Positions 25,701 to 35,785 of a stretch of 48,447 bases of DNA are shown here, in pieces. The stretch's first letter is position 1. Every line of letters starts with the position of its first letter. Source of the stretch: CAWUIH01 sp963922495 (lineage in GTDB: Bacteria > Pseudomonadota > Gammaproteobacteria > Coxiellales > Coxiellaceae); contig CAWUIH010000005.1 in NCBI GenBank assembly GCA_963922495.1, positions 1-48,447 of the forward strand. The letters run 5' to 3'. The notes under the pieces are model-generated. The model ran no database searches. It was given only the letters and a program-made list of their open reading frames with translations, and was not told the origin of the DNA. Both the position numbers and the translations under genes were made by a program.

Positions 25701-26832
25701 TTTAACAATTCGTATGATTTTAATGATAGTTGCATTAGCTATCGTTTTTGGAATTATATTTGGGGTTCGTCAGCTTGAATTAAGAAAAGAAAATAAAATT
25801 AGAGAACTATTAAAACAGCGGGTTCCTGTGGTTTCTGCGGTTGAAGTAGCATCTGCCGATTGGCAGCAAACGTTAACATCAATCGGTGCAACACGTGCTG
25901 TGATGGGGGTGGATGTTACCACCGAATCAGCAGGAATTGTGAAAAAAATATATTTTGTAGGCGGATCAGACGTTAAAAAAGGTCAGACACTAGTGGTGCT
26001 GAATAATGAGCCGGACATTGCTAAATTAAGGTCATTGCAAGCAGAGGCTATTTTGGCTCGAAAAACCTATATGAGAGACGTTCGGCAATTTAAAATTGGT
26101 GCTGTGAGCAAAAAACAGCTCGAAAGTGATGAATATAGCTACAAAAGTGCTGTTGCTTTAACAAAGGAGCAGCAAGCATTAGTTAATGAAAAAATAATTC
26201 GTGCACCATTCTCAGGACGTATTGGAATTGTCTTGATTAATTTAGGCCAATACTTAAGACAAGGTGATCAAATTGCTAACTTACAAGCATTAGATCCAAT
26301 CTTTGTTGATTTCAATTTGCCACAAAATCAGCTTTCAAATATTCATGTTGGCGAGACAGTTAATATTGTCGTCAACGATCTTTCTAAGAATTCTTATAGT
26401 GGAAAAGTGAGTTCGATTAATCCAGAAATAAATAAGTCAACTCGAACTTTCACTGCTGAGGCAAAACTCGCTAATAAAAGTAAGTCATTGTTACCAGGAA
26501 TGTTTGTGACAGGTGATTTTATTATAGGTGCACCTAAAAAATACTTAACCATTCCAAGAAATGCGGTTGCATTTAGCTCCTTTGGCAGTTTCGTTTATTT
26601 ATTATCACAAAGCAACCAAAAGAGTAACGGAAAAATTTTGTGGAAAGTGACCCAGGTTTTTGTCAAAACTGGAAGCAGTAGAGGAAATCAAATTCAGATT
26701 TTATCGGGTGTTAAGGAAGGAGATTACATTATTAGCAGCGGACAGCTCAAAGTGACGAATAATGCTATGGTGATGATTAATAATTCCGTACAGCCTTCTG
26801 ATAATCCTAATCCAAAAATAATTAACCACTGA
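25684..26832 (+). CDS. RND efflux periplasmic adaptor (membrane fusion protein)
   Basis: 382 aa from the ATG at 25684, which has AAGGAG four bases before it; a longer reading frame from 25633 would precede this ribosome-binding site and is rejected. One N-terminal anchor helix (10-28), a short lipoyl and hairpin region, then IIRAPFSGRIGIV, GQYLRQGDQIANL and the beta-barrel and membrane-proximal domains. The alpha-hairpin is short, as in MexH/AcrA relatives of the HlyD group without long coiled coils. It bridges the inner-membrane permease and the outer-membrane channel. Confidence 0.93.
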   Translation: MKKGISLTIRMILMIVALAIVFGIIFGVRQLELRKENKIRELLKQRVPVVSAVEVASADWQQTLTSIGATRAVMGVDVTTESAGIVKKIYFVGGSDVKKGQTLVVLNNEPDIAKLRSLQAEAILARKTYMRDVRQFKIGAVSKKQLESDEYSYKSAVALTKEQQALVNEKIIRAPFSGRIGIVLINLGQYLRQGDQIANLQALDPIFVDFNLPQNQLSNIHVGETVNIVVNDLSKNSYSGKVSSINPEINKSTRTFTAEAKLANKSKSLLPGMFVTGDFIIGAPKKYLTIPRNAVAFSSFGSFVYLLSQSNQKSNGKILWKVTQVFVKTGSSRGNQIQILSGVKEGDYIISSGQLKVTNNAMVMINNSVQPSDNPNPKIINH

Positions 26833-26840
26833 CGGATTGT

Positions 26841-29800
26841 ATGAAATTAAGTTCATTAGAAATTTTTATTAAGAAACCTGTTTATGCAATTGTGCTAAGT
26901 ATGGTGATATTTTTTCTGGGTGTGCGGTCGATTGGGGTGTTACCAATTCAGCAATTTCCAACGGTTGAAAGTGCAATTATCAGTGTGCAAACGATATTTA
27001 TGGGAGCGAATCCGGATACCATTGCTGCATTCATCACGACTCCTTTAGAGGATGCAGTAGCAGAAACAAATGGAATTGACTATCTAACTTCAGCTAGTTC
27101 GGAAAATTACAGTACAATTGTCGCTAACTTAATTTTAAATTACGACTCACATAAAGCATTGTCGGAAATTAACACACAAGTAAATAGTGTTATCAATAAA
27201 TTACCTACTGGTGCCTTGAATCCTTCGGTTACGTTATCAGTGTCTCAGAGTATCAATGCGATGTACATTGGTTTTTACAGTGATGTGTTGCCTACTAATA
27301 AAGTGACTGACTACGTGTTACGCGTTATTCAACCGAAGCTGCAAGCATTGAATGGTGTACAACTGGCGCAAATTTTGGGTGGTCGAGAATATGCACTTCG
27401 GGTGTGGTTGGATCCTCAAAAACTCGCGGGTTACAATCTTACACCATACGATATCTCAAAAGTGATTACTGAAAACAATTTTGTTGCTGCCGCTGGTCGA
27501 ACAGATGGGCCAGAATTTACACTCAACTTCATGGTAAATAGCCTTGGGAAAAGTGTAGATGATTTTAAAAATATGATTATTAGGGCAGGTAATAATGCTG
27601 TTATCCGTTTGAAAGACGTTGCTAGGGTATCGCTTGGCGCTGAAAATTATAATACTCAGGTTAAATTTAATGGAAAATCAGCGGTTTATGTTGGAATTGT
27701 GGTTGCGCCTGATGCAAATTTGTTGAGTGTTGTTAACTCGGTTAAAAAAGAGTTTTCAAAACTTCAAAAACAATTACCTTCCCAGTTGGATGGAAATATA
27801 GTCTATGATGCAAGTAAATTTGTTCATGCCTCAATTATCGAGGTTGTAGAAACATTGTTTGAGGCTTTCATTATTGTAACCATTATAATTTTTCTGTCAT
27901 TAGCAACGATTCGTGCCCTTATTATTCCGACTATTGCGATTCCTTTATCGGTCTTAGGTACTTTTTTTATGATGTTCGTTTTTGGATATTCAATAAACTT
28001 ATTAACATTATTGGCATTGGTATTATGTATTGGACTGGTGGTTGATGATGCAATTATTGTAGTTGAAAATGTCTTTCGTCATATACAGGAAGGCAAAACA
28101 CCTCTTGAAGCTGCCTATTTAAGTGTACATGAACTTACACAACCAATTATTGCTATAACCATTGTTTTGATTGCTGTTTATCTACCAATTGGATTTTTAA
28201 CTGGTCTAACAGGTGCACTATTTAAAGAATTTGCATTCACACTTGCTGGTGCTGTTACAGTTTCAGCGGTTATTGCTCTAACTTTATCTCCAATGATGTG
28301 TGCAAAAATATTGAGACCTGAAAATAAATCCAAACCTAAGCGTTTTGTGAATTTTGTTGATAAAATTTTTAATGGAATGCGCGATTTTTATATACGTATT
28401 TTGAAAGATATGCTTAACTATCTTCCAGTTGTTATCGTGTTTGCTGCGTTAATTTTGGTAAGCAATTACTTCCTATTTACAATGTCTAAGCGCCAATTAG
28501 CACCTCAAGAAGATCAAGGAGTTATTTTAGCCTTGGTAAGTGCCTCTGCTAATTCAACTTTGTCGCAAACAGAAATTTACTCTAATTTAGTAGCTAATGT
28601 TTACAAATCATATCCACAAACTGAGCACACTTTTGAAATTAATGGCAGTGGAGGTGCAAATGCATCGAGTTCATTAAATGCAAGTATTGACGGAATGGTG
28701 TTGGCTCCATGGAACAAGCGTAACAAAACGACTAATCAGTTGCTGCCATTAATTCAAGCCCAGTTAAATCAAATAGCCGGTGCGAAAGTTGCTGCTTTTC
28801 AACCACCTTCATTGCCTGGCGGTGGTGGTGGTTTGCCGATCCAGTTCGTGGTGCAAACTACTGAAAATTCAATACAGCTTAATAAAGTCGCACAAAAAGT
28901 GATGAATCAAGCTTATCAAACTGGGGAATTTGCCTATATTGATTCAAATTTGAAAGTTGATAAACAACAAAGTCAGATTAATATTAACCGCGATAAAATC
29001 GCGGAATTTGGTCTTAATATGCAGGATGTTGCCCAAAGTGTACGCTCAGCACTTAGCGAAGCTTATGTGAATTTTTTTGATTACTATGGTCGTGCCTATG
29101 AAGTTATTCCACAGATGCAAAGCAACACTCGTATTAAGGCATCTGATATTTTAAATTACTATGTCACCAACTCCAGTGGGGATCCTATTCAATTATCCAA
29201 TATTGCTTCATTGTCTTATAATGTAGTGCCTCAATCTATCAATCATTTTCAGCGTTTAAATTCAGCAACTATTTCAGCAGTTGCTGCTCCTGGTGTTACT
29301 ATTTCTCAAGCATTAGCGACATTAAAAAACATTGCTACTAAAATACTGCCTACTGAATACAGTATTGATTATGGTGGTGTTTCGAGACAATTTATGCAAG
29401 AAAAATCAGCATTAATTGTTACTTTCTTTTTTGCATTAATTATCATTTTTTTAGCACTTGCAGTATTGTTCAATAGTTTTATGGATCCACTAATAGTATT
29501 AATCAGTGTTCCGATGTCTATCTGTGGTGCAATGATTTTTATCAGTTTAGGCGTTGGTGGTTCTTCTTTAAATGTGTTTTCTCAAGTAGGCTTGGTGACA
29601 TTGATTGGTTTAATTGCAAAGCACGGCATTTTGATTGTGCAATTTGCTAATGATGAGCAGATGGCTGGTGTTAGTAAGCGTGAGGCTATTGAACGTGCGT
29701 CGGCAGTGCGTTTTCGTCCGATCCTTATGACTACAGTTTCGATGGTTGTGGGTGTGATTCCGTTAATTTTGGCAACGGGTGCAGGTGCTGTCAGCCGATT

Positions 29801-29915
29801 TAATATTGGATTGGTTATTGCGACTGGCATTGGTATTGGTACTTTATTTACATTATTTGTGGTACCTTCAATGTATTTATGGTTGGCCACTGACTTTTCA
29901 AAAAAACCGCATTAA
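26841..29915 (+). CDS. RND multidrug efflux permease (HAE1 family, AcrB/MexF-like)
   Basis: 1024 aa, the standard length. Twelve membrane helices in two halves, each with a large periplasmic loop. The proton-relay pair Asp402-Asp403 is in GLVVDDAIIVVEN of helix 4. Other hallmarks are FPTVESAIISVQT near the N-terminus, APQEDQG, and GGGGLPIQFV in the second pore domain. It sits 8 bp after the adaptor gene. Substrates cannot be predicted. No dedicated regulator is adjacent; marR lies 1.3 kb upstream beyond a lipoprotein and a tRNA. Its stop overlaps the convergent acyltransferase stop by 4 bp. Confidence 0.96.
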   Translation: MKLSSLEIFIKKPVYAIVLSMVIFFLGVRSIGVLPIQQFPTVESAIISVQTIFMGANPDTIAAFITTPLEDAVAETNGIDYLTSASSENYSTIVANLILNYDSHKALSEINTQVNSVINKLPTGALNPSVTLSVSQSINAMYIGFYSDVLPTNKVTDYVLRVIQPKLQALNGVQLAQILGGREYALRVWLDPQKLAGYNLTPYDISKVITENNFVAAAGRTDGPEFTLNFMVNSLGKSVDDFKNMIIRAGNNAVIRLKDVARVSLGAENYNTQVKFNGKSAVYVGIVVAPDANLLSVVNSVKKEFSKLQKQLPSQLDGNIVYDASKFVHASIIEVVETLFEAFIIVTIIIFLSLATIRALIIPTIAIPLSVLGTFFMMFVFGYSINLLTLLALVLCIGLVVDDAIIVVENVFRHIQEGKTPLEAAYLSVHELTQPIIAITIVLIAVYLPIGFLTGLTGALFKEFAFTLAGAVTVSAVIALTLSPMMCAKILRPENKSKPKRFVNFVDKIFNGMRDFYIRILKDMLNYLPVVIVFAALILVSNYFLFTMSKRQLAPQEDQGVILALVSASANSTLSQTEIYSNLVANVYKSYPQTEHTFEINGSGGANASSSLNASIDGMVLAPWNKRNKTTNQLLPLIQAQLNQIAGAKVAAFQPPSLPGGGGGLPIQFVVQTTENSIQLNKVAQKVMNQAYQTGEFAYIDSNLKVDKQQSQININRDKIAEFGLNMQDVAQSVRSALSEAYVNFFDYYGRAYEVIPQMQSNTRIKASDILNYYVTNSSGDPIQLSNIASLSYNVVPQSINHFQRLNSATISAVAAPGVTISQALATLKNIATKILPTEYSIDYGGVSRQFMQEKSALIVTFFFALIIIFLALAVLFNSFMDPLIVLISVPMSICGAMIFISLGVGGSSLNVFSQVGLVTLIGLIAKHGILIVQFANDEQMAGVSKREAIERASAVRFRPILMTTVSMVVGVIPLILATGAGAVSRFNIGLVIATGIGIGTLFTLFVVPSMYLWLATDFSKKPH

Positions 29916-31039
29916 CTACTTTGTTTGATAAATAGTTTTTGTTTGCCGTCGATATATTTAGCGTACTTGCGATTTCTAATGAATACCTGATAGCTTAGCA
30001 AACATAATATAAGTGATATTGTGAATGTGAATATATATTTTGCTGTAAGTAATTGTAAATAGTTTTGAGCAATTGATTGTGTAAAAAATACGAAAGGAAT
30101 TTGACTAAGGTAAATCCAGTAGCTGGCGTCTCGTAAATAGTTGATAATACTATTTGTTCGATTAACATATTTTAACGATACCCCAATAAAACCCAGTGTT
30201 GCGAGCCAACCACCAATGAAAAATATGGTATTCCCTAGGGCGCGCCAAAGATTTATATGATTGAAGCGAAAAAACAGCAGTAGAAATATAGGAAAAATAA
30301 TCACATTTGCGATAACGATAATGTACCAGCAATTTTTTTTGATCAGTTCCAGGATATGTTTGTAATAGGCTGTATAATATCCGAAAAGATAAATTGATAG
30401 GTAAGAAAACCATAAGGGGATATCGATCGTGGCATTGAGTGTTGTGGGTGTAAACCAACTGGGTATTGTCAGTCGCGCGGTAGCACCGACAATACATACG
30501 CAGACCACGATCCATAAAAAAAATTTCTGAGAGATGGATACTTTAGTGCTTCTGACGATATAAATCATTACGATAGTTAATAGTGACATCACAGCAAGGT
30601 ACAATAAAAACCACAGGGAGCCGATGTAATCGATCGTGGCAATTGGATCATGGGCGAGGTAGTCATTGCCTGCAGTGATATGAGGCTGAGGTGTCGCTAT
30701 GTAAGCGGTTGCAGAGAGTGCAGCGGGGATAAGCCAAAAAATCAGGAATGGCACAATAACCCGTTTTATTCGTTCAATGGCTAATCCGGCTAAACGGTGT
30801 TTTTGAAACGTACACGCGGAAAAATATCCAGCTAAAAAGAAAAAGATATATATTGTAAACATATATAGCCATAGAATATAGTATGTAAAACTGCCACAAT
30901 ACAGCGTTGATGGTTGAATATAGATACCCTTGAATTGAAGGTGAGCATATGGAAGACCCGCATGAACCAATAACACGCAGAATGTAGCAAAAATGCGTAG
31001 CACATCGAAACTATAAATTCGCTTATTATCATGTATCAT
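29912..31039 (-). CDS. Acyltransferase family 3 membrane protein (OafA/OpgC-like)
   Basis: 375 aa with about ten membrane helices. The N-terminal SFDVLRIFATFCVLLVHAG carries the Arg15/His26 pair typical of acyltransferase_3 (RxxxxxxxxxxH). These integral membrane enzymes transfer acetyl or other acyl groups to extracytoplasmic sugars such as LPS O-antigen, glucans or peptidoglycan. The acceptor here is unknown. The gene is alone on its strand between two transport units, divergent from the MFS gene. Confidence 0.88.
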   Translation of the reverse strand: MIHDNKRIYSFDVLRIFATFCVLLVHAGLPYAHLQFKGIYIQPSTLYCGSFTYYILWLYMFTIYIFFFLAGYFSACTFQKHRLAGLAIERIKRVIVPFLIFWLIPAALSATAYIATPQPHITAGNDYLAHDPIATIDYIGSLWFLLYLAVMSLLTIVMIYIVRSTKVSISQKFFLWIVVCVCIVGATARLTIPSWFTPTTLNATIDIPLWFSYLSIYLFGYYTAYYKHILELIKKNCWYIIVIANVIIFPIFLLLFFRFNHINLWRALGNTIFFIGGWLATLGFIGVSLKYVNRTNSIINYLRDASYWIYLSQIPFVFFTQSIAQNYLQLLTAKYIFTFTISLILCLLSYQVFIRNRKYAKYIDGKQKLFIKQSS

Positions 31040-31147
31040 GCTGTGTTACGTACAAAAACTTGGTTATTTTAAAGTATATTCTATAATTTGATGGTAACAT
31101 CGCATGCTTAAGAAAAAATTAAAATACTTTCGAGACTTGATCGGCAC

Positions 31148-32440
31148 ATGTCCCTAAATATTGACTTTAAAAAAGTTATTGCTCCATTCAGACCCCGCAA
31201 TGTGCGGCTCTTTATTGCCGGAGACTTCATGTTCTTTTTGTCGTTCTGGATTATTCAGATCAACCTTTCGTGGCTGATCTACCGTATCACTGAGTCGTCT
31301 TTTCGGTTGGGTCTGCTCGGTTTTTTGGTCAATCTACCGATGGTACTGATAACACCATTCAGTGGTTGGCTGGCGGATCGTTTTAATAGGCGATATATCA
31401 TCTTGATTTCACAGACAATATGGTTTGTTACCACTGTGCTTGTAATATTGGTTACTATATTTGCCAAGATTTCTTTGCCTATTGTGCTGGTGGCTGGGGT
31501 CATTTATGGTGCTGTGTTTGCGTTGGTCAAACCAGCTTCAGATGCGTTGGTCAGAGATATTGTGCGTCAAAAAGGTGATATTCATCGCGTGATGGCAGTG
31601 GACGCTGCATCTAATAAGATTACTCAATTCTTAGGTTCTGCTATAGCCACAGTAATTTTTTCGATTTTCAAAACCTTAGTCGCAGCACTCATTTCCTCAT
31701 TGGTACTGAATACTATGGCGTTTTTGAGCTTTTTCGGTTTGCGTATCTCACGCCATGTCAATATAGAGTCTGGAAAACACCCACTAAAAGAAATGAAGCA
31801 AGGTTTTGCCTATACCTTCGAGCACCTTCCCATTTGGTCCACCACCGTGATGGCATCAATAGCATTGGTAGTTACTGTGGCGATTTTGTTTCAATTGCCA
31901 GTTTTTGCAGGCAAAGTTTTAGGGGGTTCTGAACGCTATTTGCATTATTTGTATTTCGCAGCTGGTGGCGGTGGAATGGCTGGAGGGGTGTTGCTTGGCC
32001 TTCGTATTCGTAGTAAAGGTCTATTGAAACTAATGGTACTTGCAATGTTTATTCTCGGTATCATGTTGGTTGGATTTGCGTATTCAGATAAAATATATCT
32101 TTCGGTGATTTTTATGTTTATTACTGACGGTACTGTGATTTTCATTTTTGCTGCTTGTGCGGCCGTTATACAATATTTGGTGGACGACAAGCTGCGTGGG
32201 CGAGTCATGGGCATTTTCTCGATGTTTTGCTTTGCTATGATTCCGATTGGTAATATTCTATTGGGTGCATTAGGAACTTTAGTTGGTATTCAATTGGCTG
32301 TGAGTGTGCTGGGAGCATTTTGTGTGATTGCGGCGATTTGTTACATTTGTGTACTTCCCAGAATTCGTGCTCAGGCTATTCGTATTATGGAAGCCATGGA
32401 TACAGAAGAATTGCAAGATATTTATGATAAAGAAAGATGA
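31148..32440 (+). CDS. MFS transporter (MFS_3/EntS-like)
   Basis: 430 aa with twelve membrane helices. The loop 2-3 signature is SGWLADRFNRRY, and the N-terminus PFRPRNVRLFIAGDFMFFLSFWI is like the MFS_3 group, which includes the enterobactin exporter EntS. The substrate is unknown, and no siderophore genes are nearby. It is divergent from the acyltransferase gene (108-bp gap) and is followed by repeat copy B. Confidence 0.87.
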   Translation: MSLNIDFKKVIAPFRPRNVRLFIAGDFMFFLSFWIIQINLSWLIYRITESSFRLGLLGFLVNLPMVLITPFSGWLADRFNRRYIILISQTIWFVTTVLVILVTIFAKISLPIVLVAGVIYGAVFALVKPASDALVRDIVRQKGDIHRVMAVDAASNKITQFLGSAIATVIFSIFKTLVAALISSLVLNTMAFLSFFGLRISRHVNIESGKHPLKEMKQGFAYTFEHLPIWSTTVMASIALVVTVAILFQLPVFAGKVLGGSERYLHYLYFAAGGGGMAGGVLLGLRIRSKGLLKLMVLAMFILGIMLVGFAYSDKIYLSVIFMFITDGTVIFIFAACAAVIQYLVDDKLRGRVMGIFSMFCFAMIPIGNILLGALGTLVGIQLAVSVLGAFCVIAAICYICVLPRIRAQAIRIMEAMDTEELQDIYDKER

Positions 32441-32525
32441 AGTTCTTCAAATTTAACTGAAAATGTCATCTTGGGTTTACTTTTTAAGTTCTTCTCTCAC
32501 AAGAGTCTGAATAATACTCATTTTA

Positions 32526-32690
32526 ATTTGGAAAAAGCGGTTGGATCATGATTTTTGGCGTACCATCTTGATTCATTGTTTTATATGAAAATTTTTTTCA
32601 TCACTGACGAGGAGATGGCGATAATTTTTATTACGCGATCTTAATCAATTTGTTGCACTATTTAATCGCGCGCAATTACTTTTTCTAGAT
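32526..32690. repeat. MITE-like intergenic repeat, copy B (about 165 bp)
   Basis: Same orientation and length as copy A, clearly alignable throughout. The left end (TTTGGAAAAAGCGGTTG) and right end (CAATTACTTTTTCTAGAT) are imperfect inverted repeats. The core GATCTTAATCAATTTGTTGCACTATTTAAT matches copy A in most positions (given here in halves: GATCTTAATCAATTTG, then TTGCACTATTTAAT). It lies between the convergent MFS and SSADH-type genes and touches the latter's stop codon. Confidence 0.85.
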
Positions 32691-34058
32691 TTAATGAATG
32701 TTTACTGTTTTGATATTCATAAATTCATGAATTCCTTCGCTAGAAAGTTCGCGTCCAAAACCAGATTGTTTGATGCCGCCAAAAGGTAGACTTGGGTCAG
32801 ATTTTACTAATCCATTAACATTGCAGGTGCCTGCTTGGATTAAACGGGCAGCGATATCTTCACCTTTTTGAAGATTTTCGGTAAACACCGCTGCTGCAAG
32901 CCCATAAACTGTATCATTAGCTAATTTGATAGCATGTGCTTCATTACGTGCAGGCACGATACACACCACTGGACCAAAGAGCTCTTCTCTAAATGCTGGA
33001 GAATCGGCAGTGACGTCAAATAATACGGTAGTAGGGTAGTAGAAACCGTTGCCTGCTGGTAATTTGCCACCCATCATTAATCTCGATCCGGCTTTGATGC
33101 AGCGTTGTACTTGATCGTGAAGCTTTTGTCGTAAATCTTCACGCGCCATCGGCCCCAGCATGGTTTGCTGTTGTAAAGGATCGCCAGCAACATAGGCTTC
33201 GGCTTTTTTGAGAATGAGTCGTTGAAATTGTTCACGCACGGCATCAACTACAATGATACGTTTTGCCGAAATACAAATTTGTCCGGCATTAGTTAAGCGA
33301 GAGATAATGCATTGTTCAGCAGCGTTTTCGAGGTTAGCGTCTTCGAGTACCAAATAAGGATCTGAGCCTCCCAGTTCGAGCACAACTTTTTTCAGCGCTT
33401 TACTTGCTTCAGCACCCACTGCACGACCAGCATTATCACTACCCGTCAGTGTGACGCCACGAACGTTAGGGTGTTGTGTTACGAACGGAGATAAATCAAT
33501 ATCAATCACTAAAATTCGAAATAGGCCTTTTGGGAATCCCGCTTTTTCAAAAATACGTTCAATCGCCAGTGCTGCGCCAGTGGAGTTGGGTGCATGACTT
33601 AATACCCCGGCATTACCACCCATTAAATTTGGTACAGCAAAGCGCAATACTTGCCAAAATGGAAAGTTCCACGGCATTATGGCGTATATAATTCCAAGTG
33701 GTTTGAAACAGCGATAGCTTTTTCGGTATCCGGTTTTGATTTCAGTAGGCTGTAAGAATTTTTCTGCATTTTCAGCATAAAATTCACATAAAACAGCACA
33801 TTTTTCAATTTCTGTTAGTGACTGTGAAATAGGTTTGCCCATTTCTTCAGTAATAATTAGTGCATACTCGCTGTTGTTTTGACGTAATTCTTTGGCAGCC
33901 GTTCTCATTAATTGGCTACGAGTTTCAAATGATGTTTTTTCCCAATCTTGGCGTACAATTTCCATAATGTTCAAGATGTCATTGACCTCTTGCTGTTTCA
34001 TTAGTGGGTAACTTTTTCGTAATTTACCAGTTGCTGGATTAATAACATTGATGGGCAT
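32691..34058 (-). CDS. Succinate-semialdehyde-type aldehyde dehydrogenase
   Basis: 455 aa ALDH-superfamily enzyme. Visible motifs: MPWNFPFWQ at 128-136, Glu228 in VVLELGG and catalytic Cys262 in NAGQICISAKR. Arg139 follows the NFPFWQ motif, a position suited to binding the substrate carboxylate. It likely oxidises succinate semialdehyde to succinate with NAD(P). The usual Lys of the LLKHAPN coenzyme motif is Ser154 here (GVLSHAPN), which is unusual. It lies one base after the ThDP enzyme gene, so the two are co-translated and may form a 2-oxoglutarate to succinate bypass. GabD/Sad-type roles are the alternative. Confidence 0.85.
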   Translation of the reverse strand: MPINVINPATGKLRKSYPLMKQQEVNDILNIMEIVRQDWEKTSFETRSQLMRTAAKELRQNNSEYALIITEEMGKPISQSLTEIEKCAVLCEFYAENAEKFLQPTEIKTGYRKSYRCFKPLGIIYAIMPWNFPFWQVLRFAVPNLMGGNAGVLSHAPNSTGAALAIERIFEKAGFPKGLFRILVIDIDLSPFVTQHPNVRGVTLTGSDNAGRAVGAEASKALKKVVLELGGSDPYLVLEDANLENAAEQCIISRLTNAGQICISAKRIIVVDAVREQFQRLILKKAEAYVAGDPLQQQTMLGPMAREDLRQKLHDQVQRCIKAGSRLMMGGKLPAGNGFYYPTTVLFDVTADSPAFREELFGPVVCIVPARNEAHAIKLANDTVYGLAAAVFTENLQKGEDIAARLIQAGTCNVNGLVKSDPSLPFGGIKQSGFGRELSSEGIHEFMNIKTVNIH

Positions 34059-34059
34059 A

Positions 34060-35712
34060 TTATTTTTCCTGATTATTTACTACTTGACCTAGATGATAAT
34101 ATAATTTCATGTTTTCACTATAATCGACGGGCACAACAATAACAGTCGGCTTGTCTTTGTTATCAAAAGCCCAATCAAGCGCGGCTTTGAATTCTTCGGT
34201 CTTATTAATTTTTCTACTATGACAATTATAAGCCGCTGCTAACTTGGCAAGATCAGGGTTGTTTAGTGCTACATGAGATGTTTTGTGATAACCCATTTCT
34301 TGTTTCCATTTGATAAGCCCGTAGAAATGGTCTTCCCATACGATAACTACAAAAGGTACTTTAATATCAACGCCGGTGGTGAGTGCTTGAATACTCATCA
34401 TGAAACCTCCATCACCACAAATCGCGACAACCCGTTTATCAGGGTACAAGCGTTTTGCCTCTAGTGCGCCAGGCATACTGCCGCCCATTGAGCAAAAACC
34501 ATTACTAATGAAGCAGGTTTTCGATTTTTTGGCACCAAATTGCCGAGCAACCCACATTTTATGTGCACCAACATCGCTGATTAAGATGTCGTCGTCAGCT
34601 AAAATATGGCGAATATCGTTTAGCAGTCGTTTCGGAGTCATCGGGAAGCGTTCGTCATCTCGAAAGCTGCGAATATCATTTTCAGCTTTTTTCTGAATCT
34701 CTTCAAAATAAGGTTCCGCCTTTAAATGTTTTTCCGAGAGTTGTACATCAATTTGCTCAAGAATCCTGGGGATAGAGCCTATCATTTCAAGGTCAGGGAC
34801 GTAGCATTGGTCAACTTCGGCAGCGGCGGAGTTGATATGAACAATGAATTTGTTAGTTCCTATATTCCAGCGACTAGGAGGCCATTCTACCATGTCATAA
34901 CCTATGCAGATGACCAGATCTGATTGTTCAAACGCTTCCAGTGCAATATCTTTCATTCCCAAGCCGACACAATGTAAAGAACGCTCGTAAAGATTATCAA
35001 TAGCGCCTTTACCCATAAAAGTGTAGGTGGCGTAGAGTTTTGTTTTTTCTAAAAATACTTTGAGTTGATCGTCAGCCTCGGTACGAGTACCGCCATCACC
35101 AATCAGTAGTAAAGGTTTTTGGCTGTTTGCAAGCATATCGAGCATTTTTTCAATTTGGTCATCGGTAGTACCTACCCCTGTATCAAGATGAAACGGTTTC
35201 AGCACGTTAGCTTGCGTTTCTTGTTTAGCAATATCTTCTGGTAATTCCACCAATACGGCCCCAGGGATTCCAGAGCGTGCTATTTTAAATGCTTTACTGA
35301 TGATTTCAGGGATGACGTCAGCAGAAGGGACTGTGGTTGCCCATTTGGTTACCGACTTATACATTTCCACCGACTGCATATTTTGATGTGACTGCTTATG
35401 AAGACGTGCTGTATCAGCTTGACCAATAATAGCCACGAGTGGCGCGTTATCCATGTTGGCTTGCGCAACACCAGTCAGAAGATTGGTGGCTCCCGGGCCC
35501 AGTGTGGACAGACAGACCCCTGGGATTCCTGTTAACATCCCATGCATTGTCGCCATGAAAGATGCTGTTTGCTCATGGCGGCAAGTGATGAATTCGATAG
35601 GCGAATCAAGCAATGAAATCATGATATCGTCATTTTCCTCGCCTGGTACACCATATAAGGTATTTATTCCCTGGGCTTCTAGGCATTTCAGTAACAAATC
35701 GGAAGCTTTCAT
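34060..35712 (-). CDS. ThDP-dependent acetolactate-synthase-like enzyme, possible 2-oxoglutarate decarboxylase
   Basis: 550 aa. Three domains: the N-terminal PYR domain with GVPGEEN (21-27) and the cofactor-activating Glu47 in CRHEQ; a middle domain; and the C-terminal PP domain with GDG at 433-435 and Asp461 (WED) as the ThDP/Mg motif. The anabolic-synthase motif RFDDR is absent; IGYDMVEWPPSRWN stands in its place. The PGEEN and ISDVGAHKMWVAR stretches are more like cyanobacterial proteins once called acetolactate synthase and shown to decarboxylate 2-oxoglutarate. The SSADH-type gene follows by one base. Catabolic acetolactate synthase (AlsS) is the alternative, but no acetolactate decarboxylase or small subunit is nearby. 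Confidence 0.8.
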   Translation of the reverse strand: MKASDLLLKCLEAQGINTLYGVPGEENDDIMISLLDSPIEFITCRHEQTASFMATMHGMLTGIPGVCLSTLGPGATNLLTGVAQANMDNAPLVAIIGQADTARLHKQSHQNMQSVEMYKSVTKWATTVPSADVIPEIISKAFKIARSGIPGAVLVELPEDIAKQETQANVLKPFHLDTGVGTTDDQIEKMLDMLANSQKPLLLIGDGGTRTEADDQLKVFLEKTKLYATYTFMGKGAIDNLYERSLHCVGLGMKDIALEAFEQSDLVICIGYDMVEWPPSRWNIGTNKFIVHINSAAAEVDQCYVPDLEMIGSIPRILEQIDVQLSEKHLKAEPYFEEIQKKAENDIRSFRDDERFPMTPKRLLNDIRHILADDDILISDVGAHKMWVARQFGAKKSKTCFISNGFCSMGGSMPGALEAKRLYPDKRVVAICGDGGFMMSIQALTTGVDIKVPFVVIVWEDHFYGLIKWKQEMGYHKTSHVALNNPDLAKLAAAYNCHSRKINKTEEFKAALDWAFDNKDKPTVIVVPVDYSENMKLYYHLGQVVNNQEK

Positions 35713-35785
35713 GATTAGGCCTTGATATTAATTTAATATTTATTGTAAGCCTTTCTCGCTAATGTTGCAAATTGTGTACATTTCA

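Noticed and set aside
34060..35712. Annotation as the anabolic acetolactate synthase IlvB
   Set aside because: No small subunit gene is adjacent, the RFDDR motif is missing, and the partner gene is an aldehyde dehydrogenase.
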